DNA of 64,000 nucleotides from an uncultured Porphyromonadaceae bacterium (GTDB taxonomy: Bacteria > Bacteroidota > Bacteroidia > Bacteroidales > Muribaculaceae), in NCBI GenBank assembly GCA_902495245.1, contig CABUWI010000011.1, positions 1 through 64,000 on the forward strand, given 5' to 3'. Of this stretch, positions 1 through 9,340 are shown piece after piece. The notes beneath the pieces are model-generated. The model did not search any database and had not been told where the DNA came from. It saw nothing but the letters and a program-made list of their open reading frames with translations. A program made the translations under genes and the position numbers. Within the stretch, counting starts at the first letter, position 1; each line of letters starts with the position of its first letter.

Positions 1-9
1 GACAGATGT

Positions 10-77
10 GGTCATGGCTGTTGTGTTTTTTATTAAACTTATTTCTATATAACGCATAATCAGCCATGACCGTTTTT
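10..77 (+). terminator. Long-loop inverted repeat followed by a T run
   Basis: An 11-base arm at 10-20 (GGTCATGGCTG) pairs perfectly with 61-71 and is followed at once by GTTTTTTG. The loop is about 40 bases and AT-rich. This could be the terminator of a gene to the left of the window or the 3' end of a structured RNA. The left side is cut off, so the choice cannot be made here. Confidence 0.4.
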
Positions 78-208
78 TGTAGTCTTTCGCCCTAAGTTAA
101 TAGCATTGGGACATGCCTTCGGCATGTTTCATAACGCTTTGACAATCAGCAACATGCCAAAGACTCGTCCCTACGAGTTATGTACACTCGATTTTTTGCA
201 TTACCTTT

Positions 209-328
209 GAGGAATCCACAAATATTTTCTTTTAAGTTAGGACATTGCACGGCTCGTGCGTTCGACATAACGGCCAATATTGCAACAAGTTACACTCTCC
301 GCAAAGCGGACGCACGGGCCGTGCGTCC
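209..328 (+). repeat. Palindromic intergenic repeat, copy A (diverged)
   Basis: This is one of three related intergenic repeats in the window (others at 10256-10429 and 27617-27786). It has a degenerate palindrome at 247-259, a spacer with the CAATA(T/G)TGCA and CTCCGCAAAGCGGACGC blocks, and an almost perfect 21-base palindrome at 308-328 (GGACGCACG...CGTGCGTCC). The GGAATCCAC...TTAAGTTA block that lies outside the palindrome pair in the other copies lies here on the opposite side (209-240), so this copy is permuted. Related TTAAGTTAATAGCATT sequence occurs near 93-106, and there is a small ACATGCC hairpin at 111-127. Confidence 0.7.
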
Positions 329-393
329 GTGCGCCGGGGTGGAACTTGCGGAGATTTCGGGGAATGGAGGCGGAGAATGTGAGGATTTTTTCG

Positions 394-401
394 TATCTTT
401 G
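394..401 (+). promoter_or_regulatory. Bacteroidetes -7 box for the GH84 operon
   Basis: TATCTTTG fits TAnnTTTG and lies 28 bases before the chosen ATG at 430. No convincing TTTG was found 19-21 bases upstream, so the -33 element is weak or absent. The palindromic repeat ends only 65 bases upstream. Confidence 0.5.
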
Positions 402-429
402 CGTGATTAAACCTCTCACTTTGAATTGC

Positions 430-2565
430 ATGATTAAGAAATTATTAGCTCTGGCTCCGATTGCGGCACTCGGAATTGTTGCCGCCGCCCAGGCACCCAC
501 ATACAAGCTCAAGGGTGCGGAAACCGCTGACGCAGACGCCGTTGCGCTGCTCGGCAAGCATCTGCAAATCGCGCCCGAAGGCTCGGTTGAAATCATCATC
601 GGCGAGGCGGGCGACAAGGCCGTGAAGCGCTATGGCAAGAAGATTCCCTCGGGCGCCGAGAGCTTCTACCTGTCGGTCGAGCCGAAAAAGGTGGTGATTG
701 CGGGCCGCGACGAGGCCGGCACGTTCTACGGCGTGCAGGAGTTCCTGAAAAATCCGCAACAGACGGGCGAGAAGGCCGAGACCCCGGCCATCGGGTTGCG
801 CGGCGTCATCGAGGGCTTCTACGGCAACCCCTGGAGCAACGCCGACCGCAAGAGCCAGTTTGACTTCTACGGCCGCCACGGCATGAACGTCTACATCTAC
901 GGACCGAAAGACGACCCCTATCACCACTCGCGCTGGTATGAGCCCTATCCGGCCGACAAGGCGGCCGAGATGGCCGACCTGGTCAAGCACGCCGCGCGCA
1001 ACAAGGTGAAATTCGTCTGGGCCATGCACCCCTCCAACTCAATCGAGAGCGACGAAGACCGGCAGAAGGCCCTGGCGAAGTTCGCTCAGATGTATGACCT
1101 GGGTGTGCGCGAGTTTGCCATCTTCTTCGACGACATCTCGGCCAAGAGCGTCGACTCGCAGATAAGCTACATGAACTTTCTTGACCGCGAGTTCGTCAAG
1201 AAACACCCCGACGTGGGCCCGCTGACGGTCTGCCCCACCCAGTATAACAAAGCGTGGAGCGGCGGCGACTATCTGCACAAGATGGGCACCGAGCTTGCGC
1301 CTGACATCAACATCATGTGGACCGGCAACTCGGTGTGCGACATGATTGACGCCGCCGACTGCGAATGGTTCACCTCGCAGACCACCCGCAAGCCCTACAT
1401 CTGGCTCAACTATCCCGTCAACGACTACGGCGAGCACAACCTGCTGATGGGCCCCGTGGTGGGCAACGAGCCGGCCATCGCCGACAAGGTGAGCGCCTTC
1501 TGCTCGAACCCGATGCAGTATGCCGAAGCGTCGAAGGTGGCGCTCTATTCGCTGGCCGACTTCGCGTGGAACCCGACGGCCTACAATGCCGACAAGGCGT
1601 GGGAGGCCTCGCTGACCGAGCTGATGCCGGGCCACGAAGAAGCGTTCAGAATTTTCTGCCTCAACAATGTCGACGTGGCGCCGAGCGTCCACGGCCTGCG
1701 CTTCTGGGGCGAGACGCCCGAGTTCAAGGCGCTGACCGAAAAGACGCCGAATCTCGACAATCCGGAGGCCGTCGAAGCATATCGCGACTACTTCCAGAGC
1801 CGCCTCGACGCTGCCGCCGAACTGCTGGCGCTGGCCGATGCCGGCCAGCCGCTGCTCAAGGAGGTGAGAGAATGGGTCGTGGCCCTGAAACTGCAGTCGC
1901 AGCAGGGTCTGCAGCTCTGCGCCATGGCCGAGGCGCTCGACGCCGACCTGCCCGGCGCGTTCATCGACGCCTACAAGCGCTATAAAGCGCTCACCGACGA
2001 GGCGGCCGAAAACATCTCGCGCAACTTCCCCGGCTCGATTCAGAGCGTCAGGGTCAAGACCGGCACGCTCTACGTTGCGCCGTGGCTCAAGACCGCCTGC
2101 AACGACCTGACCGAAGCGTTCAAGAAGTCGGGTGCCGACTATCCCGCCGACCTCTTCCCCGTGCAGGTCCTTGAAAACGGCACATACTACATCAAGCACG
2201 ACGGCAAGCTGCTGGGCAACCCGCAGGCCGGCAGCAAGGGGGGCAACCCCGTCTGGCAGTCGGCAATCGACGACATCAACCCCAACCGCCAGGAGTGGCA
2301 CATCAAATACAACCCGAACACCGAGCGCTATGAAATCCGCAACTCGAAAGACGAGCGCTACATCAACGAGCTCGGCAACTTTGGCGTGAACCCCTACTCG
2401 GCCGACTGGAACACCTACATCATCAGCAAGAACGCCGACGGCATGTTCTCGATTCAGAACGGCGGCAACGGCGGCTCGAGCTTCTGGGGCGTCGAGGGCG
2501 ACCGCATCAAGCCCGCCGGCGGCAACGAGCAGTTCATTTTCGAAATCATTCCCGCAAATAAATAA
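430..2565 (+). CDS. Secreted beta-N-acetylhexosaminidase, family GH84
   Basis: Predicted exported GH84 enzyme of 711 residues. This family removes beta-linked N-acetylglucosamine by substrate-assisted catalysis with a pair of aspartates; here they are Asp234-Asp235 in the FFDDIS motif. The N-terminus MIKKLLALAPIAALGIVAAAQA is a signal peptide, followed by the family's alpha/beta domain (to about residue 115) and a catalytic barrel carrying EGFYGNPWS and YIYGPKDDPYH. A C-terminal domain (about 570-711) has a YINELGNFG...WNTY...SIQN pattern shared with the next gene. The reading frame is open back to 280, but the ATG at 430 follows the promoter and starts the signal peptide, so it is preferred. 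Length is near that of known Bacteroides GH84 enzymes. Likely substrates are host glycans such as mucin, which is inference. It leads a five-gene run. Confidence 0.9.
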   Translation: MIKKLLALAPIAALGIVAAAQAPTYKLKGAETADADAVALLGKHLQIAPEGSVEIIIGEAGDKAVKRYGKKIPSGAESFYLSVEPKKVVIAGRDEAGTFYGVQEFLKNPQQTGEKAETPAIGLRGVIEGFYGNPWSNADRKSQFDFYGRHGMNVYIYGPKDDPYHHSRWYEPYPADKAAEMADLVKHAARNKVKFVWAMHPSNSIESDEDRQKALAKFAQMYDLGVREFAIFFDDISAKSVDSQISYMNFLDREFVKKHPDVGPLTVCPTQYNKAWSGGDYLHKMGTELAPDINIMWTGNSVCDMIDAADCEWFTSQTTRKPYIWLNYPVNDYGEHNLLMGPVVGNEPAIADKVSAFCSNPMQYAEASKVALYSLADFAWNPTAYNADKAWEASLTELMPGHEEAFRIFCLNNVDVAPSVHGLRFWGETPEFKALTEKTPNLDNPEAVEAYRDYFQSRLDAAAELLALADAGQPLLKEVREWVVALKLQSQQGLQLCAMAEALDADLPGAFIDAYKRYKALTDEAAENISRNFPGSIQSVRVKTGTLYVAPWLKTACNDLTEAFKKSGADYPADLFPVQVLENGTYYIKHDGKLLGNPQAGSKGGNPVWQSAIDDINPNRQEWHIKYNPNTERYEIRNSKDERYINELGNFGVNPYSADWNTYIISKNADGMFSIQNGGNGGSSFWGVEGDRIKPAGGNEQFIFEIIPANK

Positions 2566-2584
2566 ATTTTACAGATATAACCCC

Positions 2585-5350
2585 ATGAAAACCCATCTCC
2601 TTACGCTGGCCCTCGCGCTGGCCTCCACCATCAACACACAGGCGACCGAGCGAACCGGCATATTCCCTAACCCGCAACAGGAAACTGTGGGCGGCACCGC
2701 TTTTGACTCGGCCGGCGCCACATTCCGCATCAGCGGCGCCGACAGTGCCGATGCAGACGCCGTGCGCGTACTCAACGAAAAACTCGATGTGGCCGACTCC
2801 GGTGCCATTGAAATAGTCATCGGCGAAAAGGGCGACCCCGCAGTCAGCGCCTTTGCCGACGCAATTCCCGGGCAGGCTCAGGGCTACTACCTGAAAAGCG
2901 AGCCTGGCAAAGTGATTATTGCCGGCACCGACCCCGTCGGCACATACTATGGCGTGCAGTCATTCCTGCAGCTGATGCAGAAGTCTGCAGTGCCCTCCGT
3001 CGAGGTCAAGGACTGGCCTGACAACCCCGTGCGCGGCATCGTGGAAGGCTACTACGGCAACCCGTGGAGCCAGGAAGACCGCCTCGACATGATGCGTGAA
3101 TTCATGCCACACGCCCGACTGAACCTATACATCTACGGTCCGAAAGACGATCCCTACCATAAGAGTGAGTGGGCCTCGGCCTATCCCGCCGACAAAGCCG
3201 CACAAATCAGCGAACTCGCCACTGAGGGCCTGAAAAACAAAGTGCATTTTGTATGGGCCATGCACCCGGGCAACTCCATCGAGGGTGATAACCTGACTAA
3301 GGCTGTTGATAAATTCAACAAAATGTATGACCTGGGCGTGCGTCAGTTTGCCGTGTTCTTCGACGATATAAGCAACTACGACGTGAACAAGCAAGTGGCA
3401 TACCTCAACCATATCAACGCCGAAGTGGTGAAGAAACACTCAGACGTGGCTCCCCTCATCGTTTGTCCATCGCAATATAACAGAGGCTGGTCGGGCAATG
3501 GAGACTATCACGCCACGATGGGCGCCAACCTCGACTCTGACATCGAGGTCATGTGGACCGGCGCCGGCGTGGTCGACATCAAGCTCGGCGATGCCTCCCG
3601 CTGGTATTCGGAAAAGGCCGGAGGCCGTAAACCCCTGATTTGGGAGAATTATCCCGTCAACGACTACGGCTACTCGGTGCGCCCGCTCATGATGTCGCCT
3701 TACCCTGCTCCCGACGCCGACATCAACACACTCACCACCGGCATCACCTCCAACCCTATGGAGTATTACTATGCCTCGAAGGTAGCCCTTTACGGCATGG
3801 GAGACTTCACATGGAATCAGACCGGCTATAACGACTGGCAGAGCTGGGAAAAAGCTCTCGGCTTCATTATGCCAGACCACAAAGAGGCTTTCAAGACCTT
3901 CTGCTACAGCTCATTCTACTATCCGGCCAACACACATGGCCTGGTGGTCCCCTACGAAGAGACGCCCGACTTCAAGGCTCTGATTGATGGCAATGAAACC
4001 TACTCTGCCTCTGCCTACGAGGCATACTTCAACAAGCAGGTGGCCGCAGGCTCGCAATTGCTCGAAGCCAACACGCCCCTCACCGCCGAGATAAACGAAT
4101 TTCTCAACTACTATAAGATTCAAGGCGAGCGCGGCTTGCTTATGGGTCAGATGCGAAACGCACTCGACCAGAGAAATGCCGAACAATTCGTTCAAACTTA
4201 TCAGAAATATGACCAGCTCACCGACAGCGCCTCTAACATCGTGAGCCGCGCCGACAGCGGCATCAAGACATTCCCGGCCAACTGCGGCAATCTGTATGTT
4301 GAGCCGTTCATCACTTCTACGGTGAATGACATCGTGTCAGAATTCCGTCAGTCAGGCCTGCCATTTGATCCCGCCATCTTCCCCGCCCAGTCGATTCCCG
4401 ATGGCAATTACCTCATCAAAGTTGACGGTGCGTGGCTCAGCAACGGCTCCGGATCGGCCGCCAACTCCCCTGAATACCCCACATTCCGCAAGGTTGAGGA
4501 CAACATCAACGCCTCCCGCCAGGCATGGCAGATTCGCTACGACATGAACACCGGGCGATTTGCCATATGCTCGGCTCACGACAACCGTTACGTGAACGAA
4601 AAGGGCAACTTCGGCACCAACAAATTCGAGTCGATCTGGCACACTTACGAAATTGTCAGCCTCAACGGCAAGTTTGCCATTCGCAATGCCGGCAGCGCAG
4701 GTGATAACTACTGGACCAAGAGCGGCGTCCGCCTCCAAAAGGGTGGCAATGCATATAACCCCGACGACATTTTCATCTTCGACATCGAAGCTGTTGGCAA
4801 CGCCGCGGTGCGTGACACCATGGCCATGCTTCCCGTCAACACTCCCGTCTTAATCTCCAATGACGAGGGCAAGATACTGCGCCGCAACGGAAACAACCTG
4901 AATTTCGTTGACCGCCCCGAGTCTCTCAACAGCTACTGCCAGTTCATCATCGTGCCCAATGCAAACGGTCGCTTTGAACTGCGCATGGCTTCCAACGCCA
5001 ATCCTTATGTGAACGAGCATGGTGTGATTGGCACCAACGAATTCAGTGCCGACTGGAACACCTATGAAATCTACGAACGCAACGGCAAATTCGCCATTCG
5101 CAACAGCGTGGACGTACAGAACACCAGCCGCCACGAATACTGGCTCATCGACGGCGACAACCTGAGCATCAGCGGCACCAGCAACATCGAAGCCTACGTG
5201 TTCACCATTACACCCCTCGAAAAGGACGCCATTGACGAAATCACGGTCGACACCCCCGGCTCCGGCGACATCTACGACTTGCAAGGGCGTCGCGTTGTCA
5301 ACCCGCGCCAAGGCATCTTCATCATCAACGGCAAGAAAATCAAACTATAA
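2585..5350 (+). CDS. Secreted GH84 beta-N-acetylhexosaminidase with duplicated C-terminal domains and a sorting-like tail
   Basis: Paralogue of the gene 20 bases upstream, 921 residues. It has a signal peptide (MKTHLLTLALALASTINTQA), the N-terminal family domain, and the GH84 catalytic barrel with EGYYGNPWS, YIYGPKDDPYH and catalytic Asp260-Asp261 in FFDDIS. After about residue 595 come two copies of a domain of about 130 residues with the signature YVNE.G.(F/I)GTN.F...W.TYEI...GKFAIRN; the first paralogue has one copy. The last 30 residues read YDLQGRRV...GIFIINGKKIKL, which resembles the tail domains used for type IX secretion or surface sorting in Bacteroidetes. Codon use is less GC-rich than in the first paralogue, so the pair is probably not a recent duplication. 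It may act on the same glycans with a different binding preference. Confidence 0.88.
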   Translation: MKTHLLTLALALASTINTQATERTGIFPNPQQETVGGTAFDSAGATFRISGADSADADAVRVLNEKLDVADSGAIEIVIGEKGDPAVSAFADAIPGQAQGYYLKSEPGKVIIAGTDPVGTYYGVQSFLQLMQKSAVPSVEVKDWPDNPVRGIVEGYYGNPWSQEDRLDMMREFMPHARLNLYIYGPKDDPYHKSEWASAYPADKAAQISELATEGLKNKVHFVWAMHPGNSIEGDNLTKAVDKFNKMYDLGVRQFAVFFDDISNYDVNKQVAYLNHINAEVVKKHSDVAPLIVCPSQYNRGWSGNGDYHATMGANLDSDIEVMWTGAGVVDIKLGDASRWYSEKAGGRKPLIWENYPVNDYGYSVRPLMMSPYPAPDADINTLTTGITSNPMEYYYASKVALYGMGDFTWNQTGYNDWQSWEKALGFIMPDHKEAFKTFCYSSFYYPANTHGLVVPYEETPDFKALIDGNETYSASAYEAYFNKQVAAGSQLLEANTPLTAEINEFLNYYKIQGERGLLMGQMRNALDQRNAEQFVQTYQKYDQLTDSASNIVSRADSGIKTFPANCGNLYVEPFITSTVNDIVSEFRQSGLPFDPAIFPAQSIPDGNYLIKVDGAWLSNGSGSAANSPEYPTFRKVEDNINASRQAWQIRYDMNTGRFAICSAHDNRYVNEKGNFGTNKFESIWHTYEIVSLNGKFAIRNAGSAGDNYWTKSGVRLQKGGNAYNPDDIFIFDIEAVGNAAVRDTMAMLPVNTPVLISNDEGKILRRNGNNLNFVDRPESLNSYCQFIIVPNANGRFELRMASNANPYVNEHGVIGTNEFSADWNTYEIYERNGKFAIRNSVDVQNTSRHEYWLIDGDNLSISGTSNIEAYVFTITPLEKDAIDEITVDTPGSGDIYDLQGRRVVNPRQGIFIINGKKIKL

Positions 5351-5359
5351 ACCAACAAA

Positions 5360-8300
5360 ATGTCAGCTAAACGCTACAACCTCGCCAACAACCTGCTCGG
5401 GTGGCTATGCTTTGTCATAGCCGCCGCGAGCTATCTGCTCACCATCGAGCCCACGGCGTCGTTCTGGGACTGCCCCGAGTTCATTGCCCAGGGCTATAAA
5501 CTCGAAGTCGGCCACCCGCCGGGCAACCCGATTTTCATGCTCACGGCCCGCTTTTTCATCAACTTTGTCGGCTCCGAGCCGGGAAGCGTGGCCCTGGCGG
5601 TGAATGCAATGAACGCGCTGCTGAGCGCAGGCACGATTCTGCTGCTGTTCTGGACCATCACTCACCTGATGCGCCGCCTGCTGGCCGGCTATGCAGCCGC
5701 CGAGACCATCTCGACGGCACGCCGCATCGTGATTTTCGGTTCGGGCCTTGTCGGCGCGCTGGCCTACGCCTGGAGCGACACGTTCTGGTTCTCGGCCGTC
5801 GAGGGTGAGGTTTACGCGTTTTCGTCGTTCTACACGGCGCTGGTGTTCTGGCTCATTCTCAAATGGGAAACACGGGCCGACACCCCGCACTCCGACCGCT
5901 ATCTGGTGCTGATTGCCTACGTCATAGGCGTCAGCATCGCCGTGCACCTGCTCAACCTTCTGTGCATTCCGGCCATAGTGCTGGTGTTCTACTACCGCAA
6001 GTTTGCCAACACCACGGCCAAGGGCTCCGTCTGCGCGCTGCTGGTCAGCTTCGCCATCGTGGCGCTGATACTGTTCGGCCTCGTGCCGGGATTCGTGGAA
6101 GTGGCGCAATATAGCGAACTCTTCTTTGTCAACACCCTCGGGCTGCCCTACAACAGCGGCGTCATTGCCTACACGCTGCTCACCTTCGGCGTCTTCATCT
6201 GGACGGTGAGCGAGCTCTATCGCCAGAAGTCGGCCGCGCGCATCAAGGTAAGCTTCGCACTGTCGGTGCTGGTGAGCGGCATTCCGTTCATCGGCAAGTC
6301 GATGCTGATTCCGGTGGTGGTGATGATTGCGCTGATTGCATGGCTGCAGCTCACCAAGAAGCTCCCCGTCAGGATTCTGAATCTCATCACGCTGAGCATC
6401 TTCGTGATTTTCATCGGCTACTCGAGCTATGCCCTGCTGCTGATACGCTCGGCGGCCGACACCCCCATCAACCAGAACGCCCCCGACAACGTCTTTGCCC
6501 TCGGCTCATATCTTAACCGCGAGCAATATGGCGAGTCGCCGCTGCTTTACGGCACGACCTTCGCGTCGCAGGTAATGCGCAACCCCGACGGCACCGCCGC
6601 CGGCGAGGAGGAATACACCTACGACAAAGCCGTTGACCGCAGCAAACCCCGCTATGTGCCCACTCTGAACAAGACCCGCTATGAATATTCGCCGCAGCTC
6701 AACATGCTGTTTCCGCGCATGTATGCGGCCGACCAGAAGAGCGGCTACATGAGCTGGGCCGGCTTCACCGAGAGCGACATGCCTGTCGTCATGGCCGAAA
6801 CCGTGAAAGACTCGACCGTGAAAGAGCCCGTCAGGAAGCCGACGTTCGCCCAGAACCTGAGCTACTTCTTCAACTACCAGCTGGTGCACATGTATTTCCG
6901 CTACTTCATGTGGAACTTCTCGGGCCGTCAGAACGACCTTCAGGGCAACGGCGAAGTGAACCGCGGCAACTGGATTTCGGGCATACCGTTCATTGACAAT
7001 CCGCGCCTGGGCGACCAGTCGCTGCTGCCTGCCGACTTCGGCTCGGACAATAAAGGCCACAACGTCTTCTACATGCTGCCGCTGCTGCTTGGCATCGCCG
7101 GCCTCTGGTGGCAGTCGGCCAAGGGCGAGACGGGCATCAGGCAGTTCTGGGTCGTCTTCTTCCTGTTCTTCATGACGGGCATAGCCATCGTGCTCTACCT
7201 GAACCAGACGCCTAACCAGCCGCGCGAACGCGACTATGCCTATGCCGGCTCGTTCTATGCGTTTGCAATATGGATCGGACTCGGCGTCGGCGCCATCGCC
7301 GCCGGCATCGACGCGCTGCTGCGCAGCAAAAAGCCCACGGTGGGCGCCGCGATTGCCGCATCGGTCATCGGGCTGCTCGTGCCGCTGCAGATGGTTTCGC
7401 AGACGTGGGACGACCACGACCGCTCGGGCCGATACACCACCCGCGACTTCGGCATGAACTATCTCAGCTCGCTCGAACCCGACGCCGTCATCTTCACCAA
7501 CGGCGACAACGACACCTTCCCCCTCTGGTACGCTCAGGAGGTCGAGGGCTACCGCACCGACGTGCGCGTAATCAACCTGAGCTATCTGACCACCGACTGG
7601 TATGCGCGCCAGCAGGAACTGCCCGCCTACGAGGCCAAGCCCGTGCAGTGGCTGGCCACCCCCGAGGTCTACGGCCTCGGACGCCGCCAGAGCGGATACA
7701 TTATTCCCGCCGACACGCTCGAAGAGCCGGTGCTCGACTTCCTGAAAGTCTACTATAGCGACACGCCCGACCTCCTTGGCCGCGCGCAGGGCGTGAACTA
7801 CCCCATAGCTCAGGCCGGCACCCTGGTCATTCCCGGCGACTCGATTGCCGGCAATGAAGACATCGCGGTTGACCTGCCGGGAGCACTCCGCGCCAAGAAC
7901 CGCCAGCCGATAATGACCCAGGCCGACATGCTCACGCTCGACCTCCTGGCCACCTCGGCCGCCAACGGCTGGAACAGGCCGATATACTTCGCCAACACCG
8001 TGCCCGACAGCTACTATCTGGGCCTCGACCCCTACATGTACACCACCGGCATGGCCCGTCAGGTTCAGCCGCGCTACTCGACGGCAGCCGTCAAGGCCGA
8101 CAACGATCAGGCGCTCAAAAACATCACCGAGCGCTTCCGCTGGGGCGGACTTGACGCCGAGGGCGGCGACAAGGTCTATCTCGACGAGACCGTGCAGCGA
8201 ATGGTCGCCTCCACCCGCTATGCGGTGCTCGACGTCGTGCAGTCGCTCGAAGCCGAAGGCCGCTACAATGAGGCCCTGCAGCTGCTGCAGCTCGTAACCG

Positions 8301-8689
8301 ACAAGCTCCCCGCCAAGAACGCGCCCTACGGCGTGCAGACCGGCGAGCTGATTGCCGACCTCTTCATCGAGCTTGGCGAACAGACCGACAAGGCCGAGGC
8401 CGTTGAGCGCGGCTGCCAAATTCTCCGCGACGAAATCAGGCGCTATGCCGACTATATCCCCTACCTGTCGAGCCTGACCAACGGACAGTTCGCCTCGCTG
8501 TCGACGGCCGACCGCGCCGTGCTTCACATTCGCGACGCCCAGGGCGACTACTCCTACCTGGCCAACCTCATCGGCCAGCTGGCCAACGCCGAAGGCATCG
8601 AGAGCGCCACCGAGTTCCTCAACTCGGTGAGCATGGAGAAGGGCTTCGACCTCGTCAACTTCTTCAACCGTCTGCAACAAGTGCAATAA
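5360..8689 (+). CDS. DUF2723 / TMEM260-like multi-pass membrane protein, predicted GT-C glycosyltransferase
   Basis: 1109 residues with a hydrophobic N-terminal half and a soluble C-terminal half. The start carries the family hallmark: a first membrane span, then SFWDCPEF (Asp and Glu in the first outer loop, as in GT-C enzymes) and GHPPGNPI. About a dozen spans follow, to about residue 680, and then a globular region with TNGDNDTFPLWYAQEV and a helical, TPR-like C-terminus. The family (Pfam PF11028) includes the human protein O-mannosyltransferase TMEM260. Bacteroidetes members are thought to transfer sugars from lipid-linked donors, but the substrate here is unknown. It starts 9 bases after the GH84 gene, so the two are probably co-transcribed. 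Function is inferred from family resemblance only. Confidence 0.8.
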   Translation: MSAKRYNLANNLLGWLCFVIAAASYLLTIEPTASFWDCPEFIAQGYKLEVGHPPGNPIFMLTARFFINFVGSEPGSVALAVNAMNALLSAGTILLLFWTITHLMRRLLAGYAAAETISTARRIVIFGSGLVGALAYAWSDTFWFSAVEGEVYAFSSFYTALVFWLILKWETRADTPHSDRYLVLIAYVIGVSIAVHLLNLLCIPAIVLVFYYRKFANTTAKGSVCALLVSFAIVALILFGLVPGFVEVAQYSELFFVNTLGLPYNSGVIAYTLLTFGVFIWTVSELYRQKSAARIKVSFALSVLVSGIPFIGKSMLIPVVVMIALIAWLQLTKKLPVRILNLITLSIFVIFIGYSSYALLLIRSAADTPINQNAPDNVFALGSYLNREQYGESPLLYGTTFASQVMRNPDGTAAGEEEYTYDKAVDRSKPRYVPTLNKTRYEYSPQLNMLFPRMYAADQKSGYMSWAGFTESDMPVVMAETVKDSTVKEPVRKPTFAQNLSYFFNYQLVHMYFRYFMWNFSGRQNDLQGNGEVNRGNWISGIPFIDNPRLGDQSLLPADFGSDNKGHNVFYMLPLLLGIAGLWWQSAKGETGIRQFWVVFFLFFMTGIAIVLYLNQTPNQPRERDYAYAGSFYAFAIWIGLGVGAIAAGIDALLRSKKPTVGAAIAASVIGLLVPLQMVSQTWDDHDRSGRYTTRDFGMNYLSSLEPDAVIFTNGDNDTFPLWYAQEVEGYRTDVRVINLSYLTTDWYARQQELPAYEAKPVQWLATPEVYGLGRRQSGYIIPADTLEEPVLDFLKVYYSDTPDLLGRAQGVNYPIAQAGTLVIPGDSIAGNEDIAVDLPGALRAKNRQPIMTQADMLTLDLLATSAANGWNRPIYFANTVPDSYYLGLDPYMYTTGMARQVQPRYSTAAVKADNDQALKNITERFRWGGLDAEGGDKVYLDETVQRMVASTRYAVLDVVQSLEAEGRYNEALQLLQLVTDKLPAKNAPYGVQTGELIADLFIELGEQTDKAEAVERGCQILRDEIRRYADYIPYLSSLTNGQFASLSTADRAVLHIRDAQGDYSYLANLIGQLANAEGIESATEFLNSVSMEKGFDLVNFFNRLQQVQ

Positions 8690-8707
8690 CCCCCGCGACC
8701 CGAGACA

Positions 8708-9340
8708 ATGAACCTGTTCAAACGCTGGATAGTGCAGCCGCCGTTCTTTTACCGCATCATCTTTCCCGAGGCAATCTGGAGAGTGAAGCGCAAGGGAATG
8801 AAGGCCGCCTATCTCACGTTTGACGACGGCCCGATTCCGGAGGTAACGCCCCGGGTGCTTGACCTGCTCGACGAGTTCGGCGTCAAGGCCACCTTCTTCA
8901 TGGTCGGCGAAAACGCCAAGCGCCACCCCGAGCTGGTTGAGGAAGTGAGACGCCGCGGCCACGCCATCGGCAACCACACCATGCACCACCTGCAGGGCAC
9001 CCACACCCGCCGCCACAAATATCTGCGCGACGTCAAAGAGGCCGACGACCTGCTGCAAACAACCATGTTCCGCGCCCCCCACGGCCTGCTGCGCTGGGGC
9101 CAGGGACGCGTAATCAGCAAGCACTACAACATGATCATGTACGACGTGGTTACACGCGACTACGCCGTGCACACGTCGCCCGAAGAAGTGGTTGACAACG
9201 TCAGGCGCTTCACCCGCAACGGCTCCATCATCGTGTTTCACGACTCGCTCAAGGCCCGGCGCAACATGCTCCCCGCGCTGCCTCGCGCAATCAAGTGGCT
9301 CCAGGCCCATGGATTCCAGCTGCTCCCTCTGCCGGGTTGA
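8708..9340 (+). CDS. Polysaccharide deacetylase (NodB homology, CE4)
   Basis: 210 residues, essentially a single NodB domain. Motif 1 is TFDDGP (catalytic base and metal-binding aspartates), motif 2 is NHTMHH (two metal-binding histidines), and motif 3 is FRAPHG. The family removes acetyl groups from N-acetylglucosamine residues of peptidoglycan, chitin-like chains or other glycans. There is no clear signal peptide, but a hydrophobic/basic N-terminus (FFYRIIFPEAIW) could associate with the membrane. It starts 18 bases after the GT-C-type gene, and its end overlaps queG by 32 bases. The link to the GH84 genes suggests N-acetylated glycan metabolism, which is inference. Confidence 0.88.
   Translation: MNLFKRWIVQPPFFYRIIFPEAIWRVKRKGMKAAYLTFDDGPIPEVTPRVLDLLDEFGVKATFFMVGENAKRHPELVEEVRRRGHAIGNHTMHHLQGTHTRRHKYLRDVKEADDLLQTTMFRAPHGLLRWGQGRVISKHYNMIMYDVVTRDYAVHTSPEEVVDNVRRFTRNGSIIVFHDSLKARRNMLPALPRAIKWLQAHGFQLLPLPG

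Noticed and set aside
237..617. 126-residue minus-strand frame and other short frames across the left-edge palindromic repeat
   Set aside because: They repeat the translation of the palindromes (RTHGPCVR-like) and overlap the true GH84 start.
1039..2301. 420-residue minus-strand frame within the first GH84 gene
   Set aside because: It overlaps the conserved catalytic region on the opposite strand and has no recognisable domain or start signal.
6506..9310. 934-residue open frame on the minus strand opposite the DUF2723 and deacetylase genes
   Set aside because: It is a codon-bias shadow of the real genes: no promoter, no family motif, and repetitive Val/Gly/His/Ala content typical of antisense of GC-rich Bacteroidales genes.
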